Of a DNA stretch of 64,000 bases, positions 22,938 through 32,060 are shown piece by piece. A program made the translations under genes and the position numbers. A model generated the notes under the pieces. That model ran no database searches and had not been told where the DNA came from. It saw only the letters and a list, made by a program, of their open reading frames with translations. The stretch is taken from positions 3,725 to 67,724 of the forward strand of contig DATKOR010000023.1 in NCBI GenBank assembly GCA_035524495.1, read 5' to 3'. Source of the DNA: CAIKZZ01 sp035524495 (GTDB lineage Bacteria > Pseudomonadota > Gammaproteobacteria > Steroidobacterales > Steroidobacteraceae). Every line of letters starts with the position of its first letter. The stretch's first letter is position 1.

Positions 22938-25900
22938 ATGACGCCATTCCTTCGCCCGACCGGGGACGCTCTCGAATTGCCGATCGCCGGCGCGATCAAC
23001 CGGCTGTGGCTCGCCGACGAGGAGTCGGTGATCCGCGAGCTCTTGCCGCTCGCGCGGCTCGAGCCCCAGGCGCGCGCGGCGATCACGGCCCACGCGGCTT
23101 CGCTCGTCGAGCGCGTGCGTGGCGTGCGCGTCGACAAGACCGGCATGGACGCGTTCCTGCGGGAGTACGACCTCTCCTCGCAGGAGGGCGTGATCCTGAT
23201 GTGCCTCGCCGAGGCGCTGCTGCGGATCCCCGACGCGATCACCGCCGACCGGCTGATCGCCGACAAGATCAAGGCCGGCGACTGGGCCTCCCACCTGTCG
23301 GACGGCGGCTCGCTGTTCGTCAACGCCTCGACCTGGGGCCTGATGCTGACCGGACGCATCGTGCAGCCGGACGCCGGCACCCGGGCGGACCCGGCGAGCT
23401 TCGTCCGCAACCTCGTCGCGCGGGTCGGGGAGCCGGTCGTGCGCACCTCGCTGCGCCAGGCGATGCGGATCCTCGGCCACCAGTTCGTGATGGGGCGCAA
23501 CATCGACGAGGCGCTCGAGCGTTCGGTCGAGGGCGCGAACGCGCGCTACCGCTACTCGTTCGACATGCTCGGCGAGTCGGCGCTGACGATGCCCGACGCC
23601 GAGCGCTACCTCGAGGCCTACTCGGCCGCGATCGAGTCGATCGGCCGTGCCGCGCGCGCGCAGCGCGACGCGACGCCGGACTCGGCGCCGAGCATCTCGG
23701 TGAAGCTCTCGGCACTGCATCCGCGCTACGAGTTCGCGAAGCGCGAGCGCGTGCACGCGGAGCTCGCGCCCCGCCTCGTGCTGCTCGCCGAGCGCGCCGC
23801 GGCCGCCGGCATCGCGCTCACCGTCGATGCCGAGGAGTCCGAGCGCCTCGAGATCTCCCTCGAGCTCATCGAGCGCGTGCTGACGACGCCGACGCTGGTC
23901 GGCTGGCAGGGCTTCGGGCTCGCGGTGCAGGCCTACCAGAAGCGCGCGCCCGACGTGCTGCGCTGGCTGATCGCGCGCACCCGCGGCGCGGGCCGGCGCC
24001 TCAACGTGCGGCTCGTCAAGGGCGCCTACTGGGACAGCGAGATCAAGCGCGCCCAGGAGCGCGGGCACCCGGGGTATCCGGTCTACACGCGCAAGCAGAG
24101 CACCGACGTCGCCTACCTCGCCTGCGCGAGCCTGATGCTCGATGCGCCCGACGTCGTCTACCCGCAGTTCGCGACCCACAACGCGCACACCGTCGCGAGC
24201 ATCCTGCACCTCGCGCGCGGCCGCGGCCGGGCGTTCGAGTTCCAGCGCCTGCACGGCATGGGCGAGGAGCTCTACGGCATCGTCACCGACCCCGCCGGCG
24301 AGGCGGCGCCGTGCCGCGTCTACGCGCCGGTCGGCTCGCACGAGGACCTCTTGCCCTACCTCGTGCGCCGGCTGCTCGAGAACGGCGCCAACACCTCATT
24401 CGTCAACCGCATCGTCGATGCGCGCCTGCCGGCCGCCGAGATCGCGGCCGACCCCGTCGCGTTCGTCGAGTCGCTTCCGACCGCGCCGCACCCGCGCATC
24501 CCGCTGCCGGCGCGCATCTACGGCGCCGAGCGCCCGAACTCCATGGGCCTCAACCTCGCCGACGGCCACGCGCTCGGCGAGCTCAAGCGCGGCGCCGCCG
24601 CGGCGCTCGCGGAGCTCGCGACCGCGGCGCCGATCGTCGCCGGCCGGGCGCGCGCCGCGCGCGCGGCGGTGCTCGAGCGCGGCCGGCGCCTGCGCAGCCC
24701 CGCCGACCGCGAGGAAATCGTCGGCGCCGTCGTCGAGGCCGAGGCCGCGGACGTCGAGCGGGCGCTCGCGGCCGCGAGCGAGGCGTTCTGCGACTGGGAC
24801 CTGACGCCTGCCGACGCGCGCGCCGCGATCCTCGAGCGCGCCGCCGACGCCTACGAGGCGCGCCGCGCAGAGTTCATCGGCCTGCTGGTGCGCGAGGCCG
24901 GCAAGTCGGTCGCCGACGGCGTCGCCGAGGTGCGCGAGGCCGTCGACTTCCTGCGCTACTACGCGCAGCGCGCACGGCTCGACTTCGCGCGCGCGCAGCC
25001 GCTGCCGGGCCCGACCGGCGAGAGCAACGAGCTCTTGCTCCGCGGCCGCGGGGTCTTCGTCTGCATCAGCCCGTGGAACTTCCCGCTCGCGATCTACACC
25101 GGCCAGATCGCCGCGGCGCTGGCCGCCGGCAACGCGGTGATCGCCAAGCCCGCCGAGCAGACGCCGCTGGTCGCGGCGCTCGCGACGGAGCTCATGCTCG
25201 ACAGCGGCATCCCGGCCGCGGTGCTGCAGTTCCTGCCGGGCGAGGGCGCGGCGATCGGGGCGCTGCTGACGCGCGATCCGCGCGTCGCGGGCGTCGCCTT
25301 CACCGGCTCCAACGACACCGCGAGCGCGATCCAGCGCGCGCTCGCGGCGCGCCCGGGTCCGGTCGCGACGCTGATCGCCGAGACCGGGGGCCAGAACGCG
25401 ATGATCGTCGACAGCTCGGCACTCCCCGAGCAGGTCGTCAACGACGCGATCACCTCGGCCTTCGGCAGCGCCGGCCAGCGCTGCTCGGCGCTGCGGATCC
25501 TGTGCGTGCAGGAGGAGATCGCCGAGCGCGTCGAGACGCTGCTCGCCGGGGCCATGGACGAGCTCGCGATCGGCCCGCCGGGGCTGCTCGCGACCGACGT
25601 CGGCCCGGTCATCGATGCCGAGGCGCTCGGCCGGCTCGAGCAGCACGCGGCCTCGATCGTGCGCGGCGCGCGCTGGTCGCATCGCGTCGCGCCGCCGGCC
25701 GGGGCCGCGCGCGGCAGCTTCTTCGCGCCGCTCGCGGTCGAGATCCCGCGCATCGAGGTGCTGGAGCGCGAGGTGTTCGGCCCGGTGCTGCACGTGCTGC
25801 GCTGGAAGGCGCGCGACCTCGATGCGCTCGTCGACGCGATCAACGCGACCGGCTACGGCCTCACCCTCGGCATCCACACGCGCATCGACTCGACGGTCGC

Positions 25901-26120
25901 GCGCATCCGGGCGCGGGCGCGCGTCGGCAACGTCTACGTCAACCGCAACATGATCGGCGCGGTGGTCGGCGTGCAGCCCTTCGGCGGGACCGGGCTCTCG
26001 GGCACGGGTCCCAAGGCCGGCGGCCCGCACTACCTGCACCGCTTCGCGACCGAGCAGACGGTGACCGTCAACACCGCCGCGGTCGGCGGCAACGCCTCGC
26101 TGCTCGCGCTCGCCGGCTGA
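22938..26120 (+). CDS. putA: Bifunctional proline dehydrogenase / delta-1-pyrroline-5-carboxylate dehydrogenase PutA
   Basis: 1060 residues. The PRODH FAD barrel occupies about 70-480 (MLGESALT, ISVKLSALHPRYE, RLVKGAYWDSEIK, ATHNAHTVASI, HGMGEELYG) and the aldehyde dehydrogenase domain about 540-1040, with catalytic Glu in IAETGGQNAMIVD and Cys in SAGQRCSALRI. Proline is oxidised to glutamate with channelling between the sites. There is no N-terminal ribbon-helix-helix domain and no C-terminal extension, so this is the short type A form that cannot repress its own gene. Control by the adjacent Lrp-type protein fits. GGGGG lies just before the ATG. Confidence 0.97.
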   Translation: MTPFLRPTGDALELPIAGAINRLWLADEESVIRELLPLARLEPQARAAITAHAASLVERVRGVRVDKTGMDAFLREYDLSSQEGVILMCLAEALLRIPDAITADRLIADKIKAGDWASHLSDGGSLFVNASTWGLMLTGRIVQPDAGTRADPASFVRNLVARVGEPVVRTSLRQAMRILGHQFVMGRNIDEALERSVEGANARYRYSFDMLGESALTMPDAERYLEAYSAAIESIGRAARAQRDATPDSAPSISVKLSALHPRYEFAKRERVHAELAPRLVLLAERAAAAGIALTVDAEESERLEISLELIERVLTTPTLVGWQGFGLAVQAYQKRAPDVLRWLIARTRGAGRRLNVRLVKGAYWDSEIKRAQERGHPGYPVYTRKQSTDVAYLACASLMLDAPDVVYPQFATHNAHTVASILHLARGRGRAFEFQRLHGMGEELYGIVTDPAGEAAPCRVYAPVGSHEDLLPYLVRRLLENGANTSFVNRIVDARLPAAEIAADPVAFVESLPTAPHPRIPLPARIYGAERPNSMGLNLADGHALGELKRGAAAALAELATAAPIVAGRARAARAAVLERGRRLRSPADREEIVGAVVEAEAADVERALAAASEAFCDWDLTPADARAAILERAADAYEARRAEFIGLLVREAGKSVADGVAEVREAVDFLRYYAQRARLDFARAQPLPGPTGESNELLLRGRGVFVCISPWNFPLAIYTGQIAAALAAGNAVIAKPAEQTPLVAALATELMLDSGIPAAVLQFLPGEGAAIGALLTRDPRVAGVAFTGSNDTASAIQRALAARPGPVATLIAETGGQNAMIVDSSALPEQVVNDAITSAFGSAGQRCSALRILCVQEEIAERVETLLAGAMDELAIGPPGLLATDVGPVIDAEALGRLEQHAASIVRGARWSHRVAPPAGAARGSFFAPLAVEIPRIEVLEREVFGPVLHVLRWKARDLDALVDAINATGYGLTLGIHTRIDSTVARIRARARVGNVYVNRNMIGAVVGVQPFGGTGLSGTGPKAGGPHYLHRFATEQTVTVNTAAVGGNASLLALAG

Positions 26121-26124
26121 AGGC

Positions 26125-27429
26125 TCAGCGGCCCAGCAGGTCGAGGAGCTCGGTCGTCTCGACGCGGATCGCGACCCTGAGCGTCGGGGCGTAGTCCGGC
26201 GCCCAGGTCCCGCTGTGCAGCTGCGGCAGCGGCGTGCCCGCCTCGCGCGCCGCCGCGAAGCGCGCCGGGTTGACGCCGCCGACCCAGAAGTCGGCCGACG
26301 GGATGCCGGCGAGGTGGAACTGCGCGAAGTCCTCGAACACCATCGCCGGCGGCACCTCGACGAGGCTCGCCGCGCCGAGCGCGCCCGAGAGCGTCGCGAC
26401 GAGGCGCGCCGTCAGTCGCGGGTCGTTGTACATCGCGTTCGCCGCGTGCGTGACCTGCACCGCAGGCTCCCTGGGCGCGCCCCCGGTCAGCGCCTCGCCC
26501 TTCGCGGTGCGCTCGATCGCCGCGATCACGCGCTCGCGGACCTCGGGCTTGTAGGTGCGCACCGTCAGCAGGAGCTTCACCTCGTCCGGGATGATGTTGT
26601 TCTTGCTGCCGCCGTGGATCGCGCCGACCGTGATCACGACCGGATCGAGCGGATCGTTCTCGCGCGACACGATCGACTGCAGCGCGAGCACGATGCGCGC
26701 GGCGATCACGATCGGGTCGACCGTGTTCTGCGGCCGGCCGCCGTGGCCGCCGCGGCCGTAGACGGTGATGTCGACCGAATCGGCGGAGGCGAGCGCGTAG
26801 CCGGGCGTGTAGCCGACCTGCCCGGCCGGCAGGTTCGCGTTGTCGTGGATCGCGAGCGCGTAGTCCGGGCGCGGGAAGCGCGTCAGGAGCCCATCCTTGA
26901 TCATCGCGACCGCGCCCTCGCCGGTCTCCTCGGCCGGCTGGCCGATCAGCACCAGCGTTCCGTGCCAGCGACGCTGGTTCCCCGCCATCAGCCGCGCGGT
27001 CCCGACGAAACTCGCCATGTGGATGTCGTGGCCGCAGGCGTGCATCACCGGCGTCGCGACGCCGGCGGGGCTCGTCGCGACGACCTGGCTCGCGTACGGC
27101 AGACCGGTCTTCTCCTCGACGGGCAGCGCGTCCATGTCGGTGCGCAGGAGCACCGTGCGCCCGGGGCCGTTCCTGAGGACGCCGACGATGCCGGTGCCGC
27201 CGACGCCGGTCGTGACCTCGTAGCCGAGCGCCTTCAGCTGCAGGGCGAGCTTCGCCGCGGTCTGCTGCTCGTGCATCGAGAGCTCGGGCGTGCGGTGGAG
27301 GTCCAGGTAGAGCTTCTCGACGTCCCCGGCGATTGCGTCGATCTCGGGCCCCGACGGCGTCGTCCACGGCGTCTCGGCGAGGGTGGCGTCGCTCGCGAAG
27401 AGCAGCAGCGAAAGCAGCGCTCGATGCAT
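26125..27429 (-). CDS. Secreted M20-family amidohydrolase (carboxypeptidase Ss1/hippurate hydrolase-like)
   Basis: 434 residues. A short N-terminal signal peptide (MHRALLSLLLFASDATLA) precedes the M20D metal-dependent fold: DMDALPVEE, HACGHDIHMAS and QPAEETGEGA carry the metal ligands, and a dimerisation domain (about 195-310) starts near VDITVYGRGGHGG. Relatives cleave N-acyl amino acids, hippurate or indole-acetyl-amino acids; the substrate is not clear. Export to the periplasm is inferred from the signal peptide. The ATG at 27429 is used; a GTG three codons earlier is possible. It is convergent with putA, 4 nt apart, and follows the cupin gene by 14 nt. Confidence 0.87.
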   Translation of the reverse strand: MHRALLSLLLFASDATLAETPWTTPSGPEIDAIAGDVEKLYLDLHRTPELSMHEQQTAAKLALQLKALGYEVTTGVGGTGIVGVLRNGPGRTVLLRTDMDALPVEEKTGLPYASQVVATSPAGVATPVMHACGHDIHMASFVGTARLMAGNQRRWHGTLVLIGQPAEETGEGAVAMIKDGLLTRFPRPDYALAIHDNANLPAGQVGYTPGYALASADSVDITVYGRGGHGGRPQNTVDPIVIAARIVLALQSIVSRENDPLDPVVITVGAIHGGSKNNIIPDEVKLLLTVRTYKPEVRERVIAAIERTAKGEALTGGAPREPAVQVTHAANAMYNDPRLTARLVATLSGALGAASLVEVPPAMVFEDFAQFHLAGIPSADFWVGGVNPARFAAAREAGTPLPQLHSGTWAPDYAPTLRVAIRVETTELLDLLGR

Positions 27430-27443
27430 AGCACGCACCCGCG

Positions 27444-27794
27444 CTACTTCTTAAGCTCGATCAGGATCGACTCGACGTCCTCGAGGCACTCGTCGGCATG
27501 CGTGACCGGGGGGCGGATCATCGCGTCGCCGGTCTTCAGCACCGCTTCCTTGGTCGTGCCGTCGGGGAAGGTGTACCGGACCTTGCCGCCCTTGACGACG
27601 TAGACGACCGCCTCCGGATGCGAGTGCATCGGCGTCTTGTCGCCTTTGTGGGGCGCGTAGCGGAGCACGCGCACCTTGTCGTCCTCGGCGACCACCGAGA
27701 GGTGTTTCAGGCCGTACTTCATCGCGTCCTGGGCCCACGCGGAGCAGGGCACGAGCAGTACGGCGACGGCCAGGAACTTTGCGAGGTGCTTCAC
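27444..27794 (-). CDS. Secreted small cupin protein
   Basis: 116 residues. Signal peptide (VKHLAKFLAVAVLLVPCSAWA, cleavage after AWA) followed by one cupin barrel with the metal-binding HSHPE motif (about 62-66), YVVKGGKVRY and a late His in PPVTHADE. The GTG at 27794 has AGGGGGA 8 nt upstream; the longer frame back to 27899 has no signal sequence and was rejected. It probably binds a metal ion in the periplasm. No function can be named. It likely shares a transcript with the M20 hydrolase downstream. Confidence 0.82.
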   Translation of the reverse strand: MKHLAKFLAVAVLLVPCSAWAQDAMKYGLKHLSVVAEDDKVRVLRYAPHKGDKTPMHSHPEAVVYVVKGGKVRYTFPDGTTKEAVLKTGDAMIRPPVTHADECLEDVESILIELKK

Positions 27795-28141
27795 GTTGGT
27801 CCCCCTGCGCCGGCCCGGGGTCGGGTGGGGCGCGATTGTTGTTCGGTCGGCCGCGTGCGGCCGTAAGGCATCGTGCGCCCGCGCGCCCGTCCGCGCCACC
27901 GTCAGGGGCCGGCGCCCCTGGGCCCGGCCCTGAAACCCCGGGTTCCCCGTCCGTAGGGGCTGACCGAAGGAAACCGCATCTGCCGCCCGGCCCCCCTACA
28001 GTTTTCCCGCAGGTGGACGACTACCGGGTTCGGGCCCGGGCGCCTGTGCGCGGGTTGTCGCATTGCAGCAGCGAACTGCCGCCGGGACGCCCGGCGCGCC
28101 GGCGGAAGCACCGGCCGGTCACTACGGAGAGTCGATCCGAG
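27795..28141. other. Intergenic region between the cupin and chemoreceptor genes
   Basis: 347 bases without a supported gene. It must hold the divergent promoters of the cupin-M20 pair and the chemoreceptor. It contains several GC-rich inverted stretches (around 27900-27960 and 28030-28110). I see no sigma-28-type flagellar promoter and no recognisable riboswitch. Confidence 0.5.
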
Positions 28142-30127
28142 ATGAAGGCAATCAACGACTTACGACTGGGTCCTCGGCTTCAGCTGGCGGTCCTCGTCGT
28201 GCTGGCATTCGCCGGCGTCATCGGATTTACCGCCGTCGCCCAGCTCTCGAAGGTCGCGGCGACCGCCGATCGGCTGGCGACCGAGTCGGTCGCCAACGTC
28301 TACCTCGTCTCGCAGATCGGCGGCGAGGTCGCCGAGAGCCGTTCGCTCGTGCTCGAGATCCTGACGCGCCTGCAGCTCAACAATGCCGCCGGCGCGAGCG
28401 AGTCGTCCCAGGCGCTCGCCGCGGTCGCGACGCGCATGAAGGCCGACACCGCCGCCTACGAACAGCAGCTGCGCACCGACGAGGAGCGCGCGCTGTGGGC
28501 TGACCTGCTCGCGAAGTGGCGCGACTACGACAAGGAGCAGCAGCGCGCGGTCTCGATGGCCGAGGACGGGCTGCCGGGCGATGCGCAGCGCGTGCTGATC
28601 GCGCAGGCGAAGGCGAAGTACGACGCGGTGTCCTCCGCGGCGCGCAAGCTGATCGACCTCAACAACGCCGCGGCCAACCGCGCGCGCGAGGCGGCCGACG
28701 CGATCGCGACCGGCGCGCGCCGCACGGTGTTCGTGCTGCTCGCGCTCGCCGCCGCGCTCGGCGTGATCATCGCCTTCGGCATGACCCGCGCGATCACCCG
28801 TCCGCTGCAGCATGCGGTCGGGCTGCTGCGCGAGATCGGCGCCGGCAAGCTCGACAATGCCATCGACACCACGCGACGCGACGAGGTGGGCGAGCTCCTG
28901 AGGGGCGTCGAGGCGACCCAGGCGGCGCTGCGCGAGCGCGCCGACAGCGAGCGGCGCCACGCCGAGGACGAGCGCAAGCGCGCCGAGTCCGACCGCCGCG
29001 CGCTCGAGGAAGTGCAGCAGATCGTCGCCGCGGTCGTCGACGGCGACCTCGAGCGGCGCTTGTCGGCCGAGGGCAAGTCCGGATTCGCGGCGCAGCTCGC
29101 GACCAGCATCAACGGGCTGGTCGACAACGTCGCCGGCGTCGTGATGGCCGTGCAGCGCATCGTCGATGCGGCGAACGCCGGCGACCTGACGCAGCGCGTC
29201 TACGTGATCGATCGCAGCGGCCTCGAGCGCAAGATCGGTGCCGGCATCAACCAGATGCTCGGCGAGATGGCCGCGTTGATTGCCAAGGTCAAGGAGGCCG
29301 CCGCCGACGTGTCGCGCGGCTCGCAGGAGATCTCGCAGGGCAACGCGAGCCTCTCGAAGCGCACCGAAGACCAGGCGGCCTCGCTCGAGGAGACCGCGGC
29401 CTCGATGGAGGAGATGACGAGCACCGTCAAGGCCAACGCCGACAACGCGCGCCAGGCCAACGAGCTCGCGCTCGAGGCGCGCACGCGCGCCGAGCGCGGC
29501 GGCAACGTCGTGTCGCAGGCGGTCAAGGCGATGGACGGCATCAGCGCGGCCTCTAAGAAGATCGCCGACATCATCGGCGTCATCGACGAGATCGCGTTCC
29601 AGACGAATCTGCTCGCGCTCAACGCGGCGGTCGAGGCGGCGCGCGCCGGCGAGCAGGGCCGCGGCTTCGCGGTGGTCGCCTCCGAGGTCCGCAACCTCGC
29701 CTCGCGCAGTGCCGAGGCCGCCAAGGAGATCAAGGCCCTGATCAACGACAGCGTCACGCGCGTCGAGGCGGGCTCGCGGCTCGTCGGCGAGTCGGGCGAG
29801 ACGCTCGAGCAGCTGGTCGCCGCCGTCAACAAGGTCAGCGACATCATCGCCGGCATCTCGACGGCGAGCGAGGAGCAGGCGAGCGGCATCGACCAGGTCG
29901 GCCGCGCGGTCACGCAGATGGACGAGCTGACGCAGCAGAACGCGGCGCTCGTCGAGGAGGCCGCGGCGGCGTCGAAGGCGCTCGCCGACTCCTCGGGAGC
30001 GCTCAATCAGATGGTGAGCCGCTATCGCGTCGCGGCCGCCGACCCGGCCGGGATCGGCGCCAGCCCCGAGCGGCGCGCGTCCGACCGGCCGTGGACCGGT
30101 CGCCAGGCGCGCTCTTCAGTCAAGTGA
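28142..30127 (+). CDS. Methyl-accepting chemotaxis protein with four-helix-bundle sensor
   Basis: 661 residues. TM1 about 14-36, a periplasmic four-helix-bundle domain (about 40-195), TM2 about 198-220, a HAMP domain (RAITRPLQHAVGLLREI), further HAMP-like repeats (about 290-385, VVDGDLERRL, AGDLTQRV) and a long signalling domain ending near 635. The hairpin tip EIAFQTNLLALNAAVEAARAG is complete. The C-terminus has no NWETF-type receptor-methyltransferase tether. It would pass an attractant or repellent signal to CheA/CheW encoded elsewhere. The next gene, 14 nt away, encodes a secreted Cache domain that may be its ligand-binding partner. Confidence 0.93.
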   Translation: MKAINDLRLGPRLQLAVLVVLAFAGVIGFTAVAQLSKVAATADRLATESVANVYLVSQIGGEVAESRSLVLEILTRLQLNNAAGASESSQALAAVATRMKADTAAYEQQLRTDEERALWADLLAKWRDYDKEQQRAVSMAEDGLPGDAQRVLIAQAKAKYDAVSSAARKLIDLNNAAANRAREAADAIATGARRTVFVLLALAAALGVIIAFGMTRAITRPLQHAVGLLREIGAGKLDNAIDTTRRDEVGELLRGVEATQAALRERADSERRHAEDERKRAESDRRALEEVQQIVAAVVDGDLERRLSAEGKSGFAAQLATSINGLVDNVAGVVMAVQRIVDAANAGDLTQRVYVIDRSGLERKIGAGINQMLGEMAALIAKVKEAAADVSRGSQEISQGNASLSKRTEDQAASLEETAASMEEMTSTVKANADNARQANELALEARTRAERGGNVVSQAVKAMDGISAASKKIADIIGVIDEIAFQTNLLALNAAVEAARAGEQGRGFAVVASEVRNLASRSAEAAKEIKALINDSVTRVEAGSRLVGESGETLEQLVAAVNKVSDIIAGISTASEEQASGIDQVGRAVTQMDELTQQNAALVEEAAAASKALADSSGALNQMVSRYRVAAADPAGIGASPERRASDRPWTGRQARSSVK

Positions 30128-30141
30128 TCTAAGGAGGATCT

Positions 30142-30609
30142 ATGGTGAGGTTTCTGAGCGTGGCCCTCGTGGGCCTCATGATCGCGGCGCTGCCGCAGGG
30201 TGCAGCGTTCGCGGCACCGAGCAAGGACGAGGTCGTCGCCCAGGTCAAGAAGGGCATCGCGTTCTACAAGTCGGTCGGACGCGAGAAGGCGCTCGAGGAG
30301 TTCAACAACAAGGACGGTCAGTTCGCCAAGGGCGAGGACTACATCGACGTCCATGACGTCGGCGGCACCTGCCTCGCGCACCCGACCACGCCGAGCCTCG
30401 TTGGCCTCAATCGCCTCGAGGCGGCCGACCCGAGCGGCAAGAAGTTCATCAAGGAAATCGTCGACGCCGCGAAGTCCAAGTCCTCGGGCTGGGTCACCTA
30501 CCAGCGCAAGAACCCGGTCGACGGCAAGGTCGAGCACAAGCTGGCTTACTGGGAAGTCGCCGACGGCCTGATCTTCAAGGCCGGCACCTACGACCCGGAC
30601 GCGAAGTAA
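30142..30609 (+). CDS. Secreted single-Cache-domain protein
   Basis: 155 residues: a signal peptide (about 1-24, ending AAFA) followed by one Cache-type domain (about 30-150) with YIDVHDVGGTCLAHP and SGWVTYQRKNPVDGKVEHK, typical of sCache_2 modules. There is no membrane anchor, kinase or receptor part. AAGGAGG lies 4 nt before the ATG. Lying 14 nt after the chemoreceptor, it could bind small molecules in the periplasm and present them to that receptor; this is inference. Confidence 0.85.
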   Translation: MVRFLSVALVGLMIAALPQGAAFAAPSKDEVVAQVKKGIAFYKSVGREKALEEFNNKDGQFAKGEDYIDVHDVGGTCLAHPTTPSLVGLNRLEAADPSGKKFIKEIVDAAKSKSSGWVTYQRKNPVDGKVEHKLAYWEVADGLIFKAGTYDPDAK

Positions 30610-30618
30610 GCCGACCCC

Positions 30619-30642
30619 GCAGGGCGGTCTCAGCCGCCCTGC
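30619..30642. terminator. Hairpin between the Cache gene and sixA
   Basis: A 9-bp perfect stem (30619-30627 with 30634-30642), 6-nt loop. No T-run follows on either strand, and it includes the sixA stop codon (30630-30632), so terminator activity is uncertain. Confidence 0.4.
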
Positions 30643-31136
30643 TCGCCGTCCCCGGGCCAGCGCAGCGCCACGCGCTCGAACAGGCCGCCGTCGACGTCCG
30701 ACCAGCGCTCGAGGTCGGCCTTGAGCGCGCAGAGCGCGGCCGGCGGCAGGTCGCCGATCGAGTCGTCATCGGTCAGCCAGCGCGCGAGGCGGCTGACGCC
30801 CGGGTTGTGGCCGACCAGCAGCACGTGGCGGCACCCGGGCGGCACGGCGCGCAGGATCGTCACGAGCGCGGCGCGCTCGGCGAGGTAGACGCGGTCGTCG
30901 TGGCGGATCTTCTGCAGCGGGAAGCCGAGCGCGCGCGCGAACTCCTTGGCGGTGCTGACGGTGCGCACGGCCGGGCTCGTGATGATGTGGTCCGGGCGCA
31001 GCCCGAGCGCGTGTGCCAGCTCGGACATCTCCTCGGCCTCGCGCCGCCCGCGCTTGTCGAGCCGGCGCTCGAAGTCCTCGATGTCCGCCTCGTGCTTCTC
31101 GGCGTGCGCGTGGCGCACGAGCGTGACGTGCTTCAT
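30630..31136 (-). CDS. sixA: Phosphohistidine phosphatase SixA
   Basis: 168 residues, histidine phosphatase superfamily with the RHAHAE motif near 8 and a second His in VGHNPGVSRL. SixA removes phosphate from histidine of HPt domains or, as shown in E. coli, the nitrogen PTS protein NPr. The ATG at 31136 (MKHVTLVRHA) is chosen; an in-frame ATG at 31145 lies inside a TAGAAT -10 element (31149-31144). That hexamer is 7 nt from the start and no Shine-Dalgarno is present, so the mRNA may be leaderless. Confidence 0.9.
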   Translation of the reverse strand: MKHVTLVRHAHAEKHEADIEDFERRLDKRGRREAEEMSELAHALGLRPDHIITSPAVRTVSTAKEFARALGFPLQKIRHDDRVYLAERAALVTILRAVPPGCRHVLLVGHNPGVSRLARWLTDDDSIGDLPPAALCALKADLERWSDVDGGLFERVALRWPGDGEQGG

Positions 31137-31143
31137 GGCCGCC

Positions 31144-31149
31144 ATTCTA
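31144..31149 (-). promoter_or_regulatory. Candidate -10 element of sixA (leaderless arrangement)
   Basis: TAGAAT read on the minus strand, 7 nt before the ATG at 31136. It matches the hexamers before rpsP and orn. Confidence 0.5.
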
Positions 31150-31161
31150 GCGGGCGGCGCC

Positions 31162-31488
31162 TCAGCCAGTGCCGATCAGGATGCGCCCGCCGCGGGCCTC
31201 GACCGGGAAGCACGCGACCGGCTCGTAGGCCGGTGGCGAAAGCGCGGCGCCGGTGCGCAGGCAGAAGCGCGCGCCGTGCCGCGAGCAGATGACCTCGGTG
31301 CCCTCGACCGGGCCGTCCGACAGCGGATTCCCGTCGTGCGTGCACACGTCCTCGATCGCGTACAGCGTGCCCGTGACGTTGTAGACGGCGATGAAGCGCC
31401 CGTCGACCTCGTAGACCCGGTGCGCGCCGGGCGCAAGGTCCTCGCTGGGGCCGACGTCGACCCAGGCGGCCGGTCGGTCGCTCGCCAT
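31162..31488 (-). CDS. Rieske 2Fe-2S ferredoxin-like protein of the suf operon
   Basis: 108 residues. The Rieske cluster motifs are complete: CTHDGNP and CSRHGARF, with AIEDVC upstream as in ferredoxin components of non-haem dioxygenases. Soluble and cytoplasmic. Its start overlaps the sufT stop (TGATG), making it the last gene of the suf operon. It may be an electron donor or a client whose cluster is made by the operon; no dioxygenase gene is present here. Confidence 0.9.
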   Translation of the reverse strand: MASDRPAAWVDVGPSEDLAPGAHRVYEVDGRFIAVYNVTGTLYAIEDVCTHDGNPLSDGPVEGTEVICSRHGARFCLRTGAALSPPAYEPVACFPVEARGGRILIGTG

Positions 31489-32039
31489 CACATCATCCCG
31501 GTCTGCAGGCGCGCCGCCTCCGACATCATCTCGCGGCTCCACGGTGGGTCGAACACGAGCTCGACGTCGGTCGAGGTGATCGTCGGGATCTGCTCGAGCT
31601 TCTCCTTGACGTCCTGCACCAGCACCTCGCCCATGCCGCAGCCCGGCGCCGTCAGCGTCAGGCGCACGGCCGCGGCGCGCGTGCCGTCGTCGCGGCGGGT
31701 GATCTCGCACGAGTACACGAGGCCGAGGTCGACGATGTTGACCGGGATCTCGGGGTCGTAGCAGGTCTTGAGCTGCTCCCAGGCCAGCTTCTCGACGTCA
31801 GCGTCGGTCGCATCCGGCGGCAGCTCGATCCGGGTCGGCGGCTCACGGCCGATCGCCTCGGCGTCCTCGCCGGCGACCCGGAACAGGTTGCCCTCGACGT
31901 AGACCGTGAAGCTGCCGCCGAGCGCCTGCGTGATGTAGCCGACGCTGCCGGTGCGCAGCTTGACCTCGATGCCGGCGGGCACCAGCACCGCCTTGACGTC
32001 GCGGCTGACGACGAAGGGTTCGCGATCGTGGGAACGCAT
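31488..32039 (-). CDS. sufT: Iron-sulfur maturation protein SufT (DUF59/MIP18 family)
   Basis: 183 residues. An N-terminal extension (about 1-75) typical of SufT is followed by a MIP18/DUF59 domain (about 80-175) with DPEIPVNIVDLGLVY, the conserved Cys in TAPGCGMGE and DPPWSREMMSEAAR. SufT helps insert clusters into some targets under high Fe-S demand. It follows sufU by 21 nt and overlaps the Rieske gene. Confidence 0.93.
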   Translation of the reverse strand: MRSHDREPFVVSRDVKAVLVPAGIEVKLRTGSVGYITQALGGSFTVYVEGNLFRVAGEDAEAIGREPPTRIELPPDATDADVEKLAWEQLKTCYDPEIPVNIVDLGLVYSCEITRRDDGTRAAAVRLTLTAPGCGMGEVLVQDVKEKLEQIPTITSTDVELVFDPPWSREMMSEAARLQTGMM

Positions 32040-32060
32040 GCGGGGCTCGGGCTCCTCTCG

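Noticed and set aside
27795..28141. Possible riboswitch (cyclic di-GMP or other) before the chemoreceptor gene
   Set aside because: No conserved aptamer core could be matched by eye; only generic GC-rich hairpins are present.
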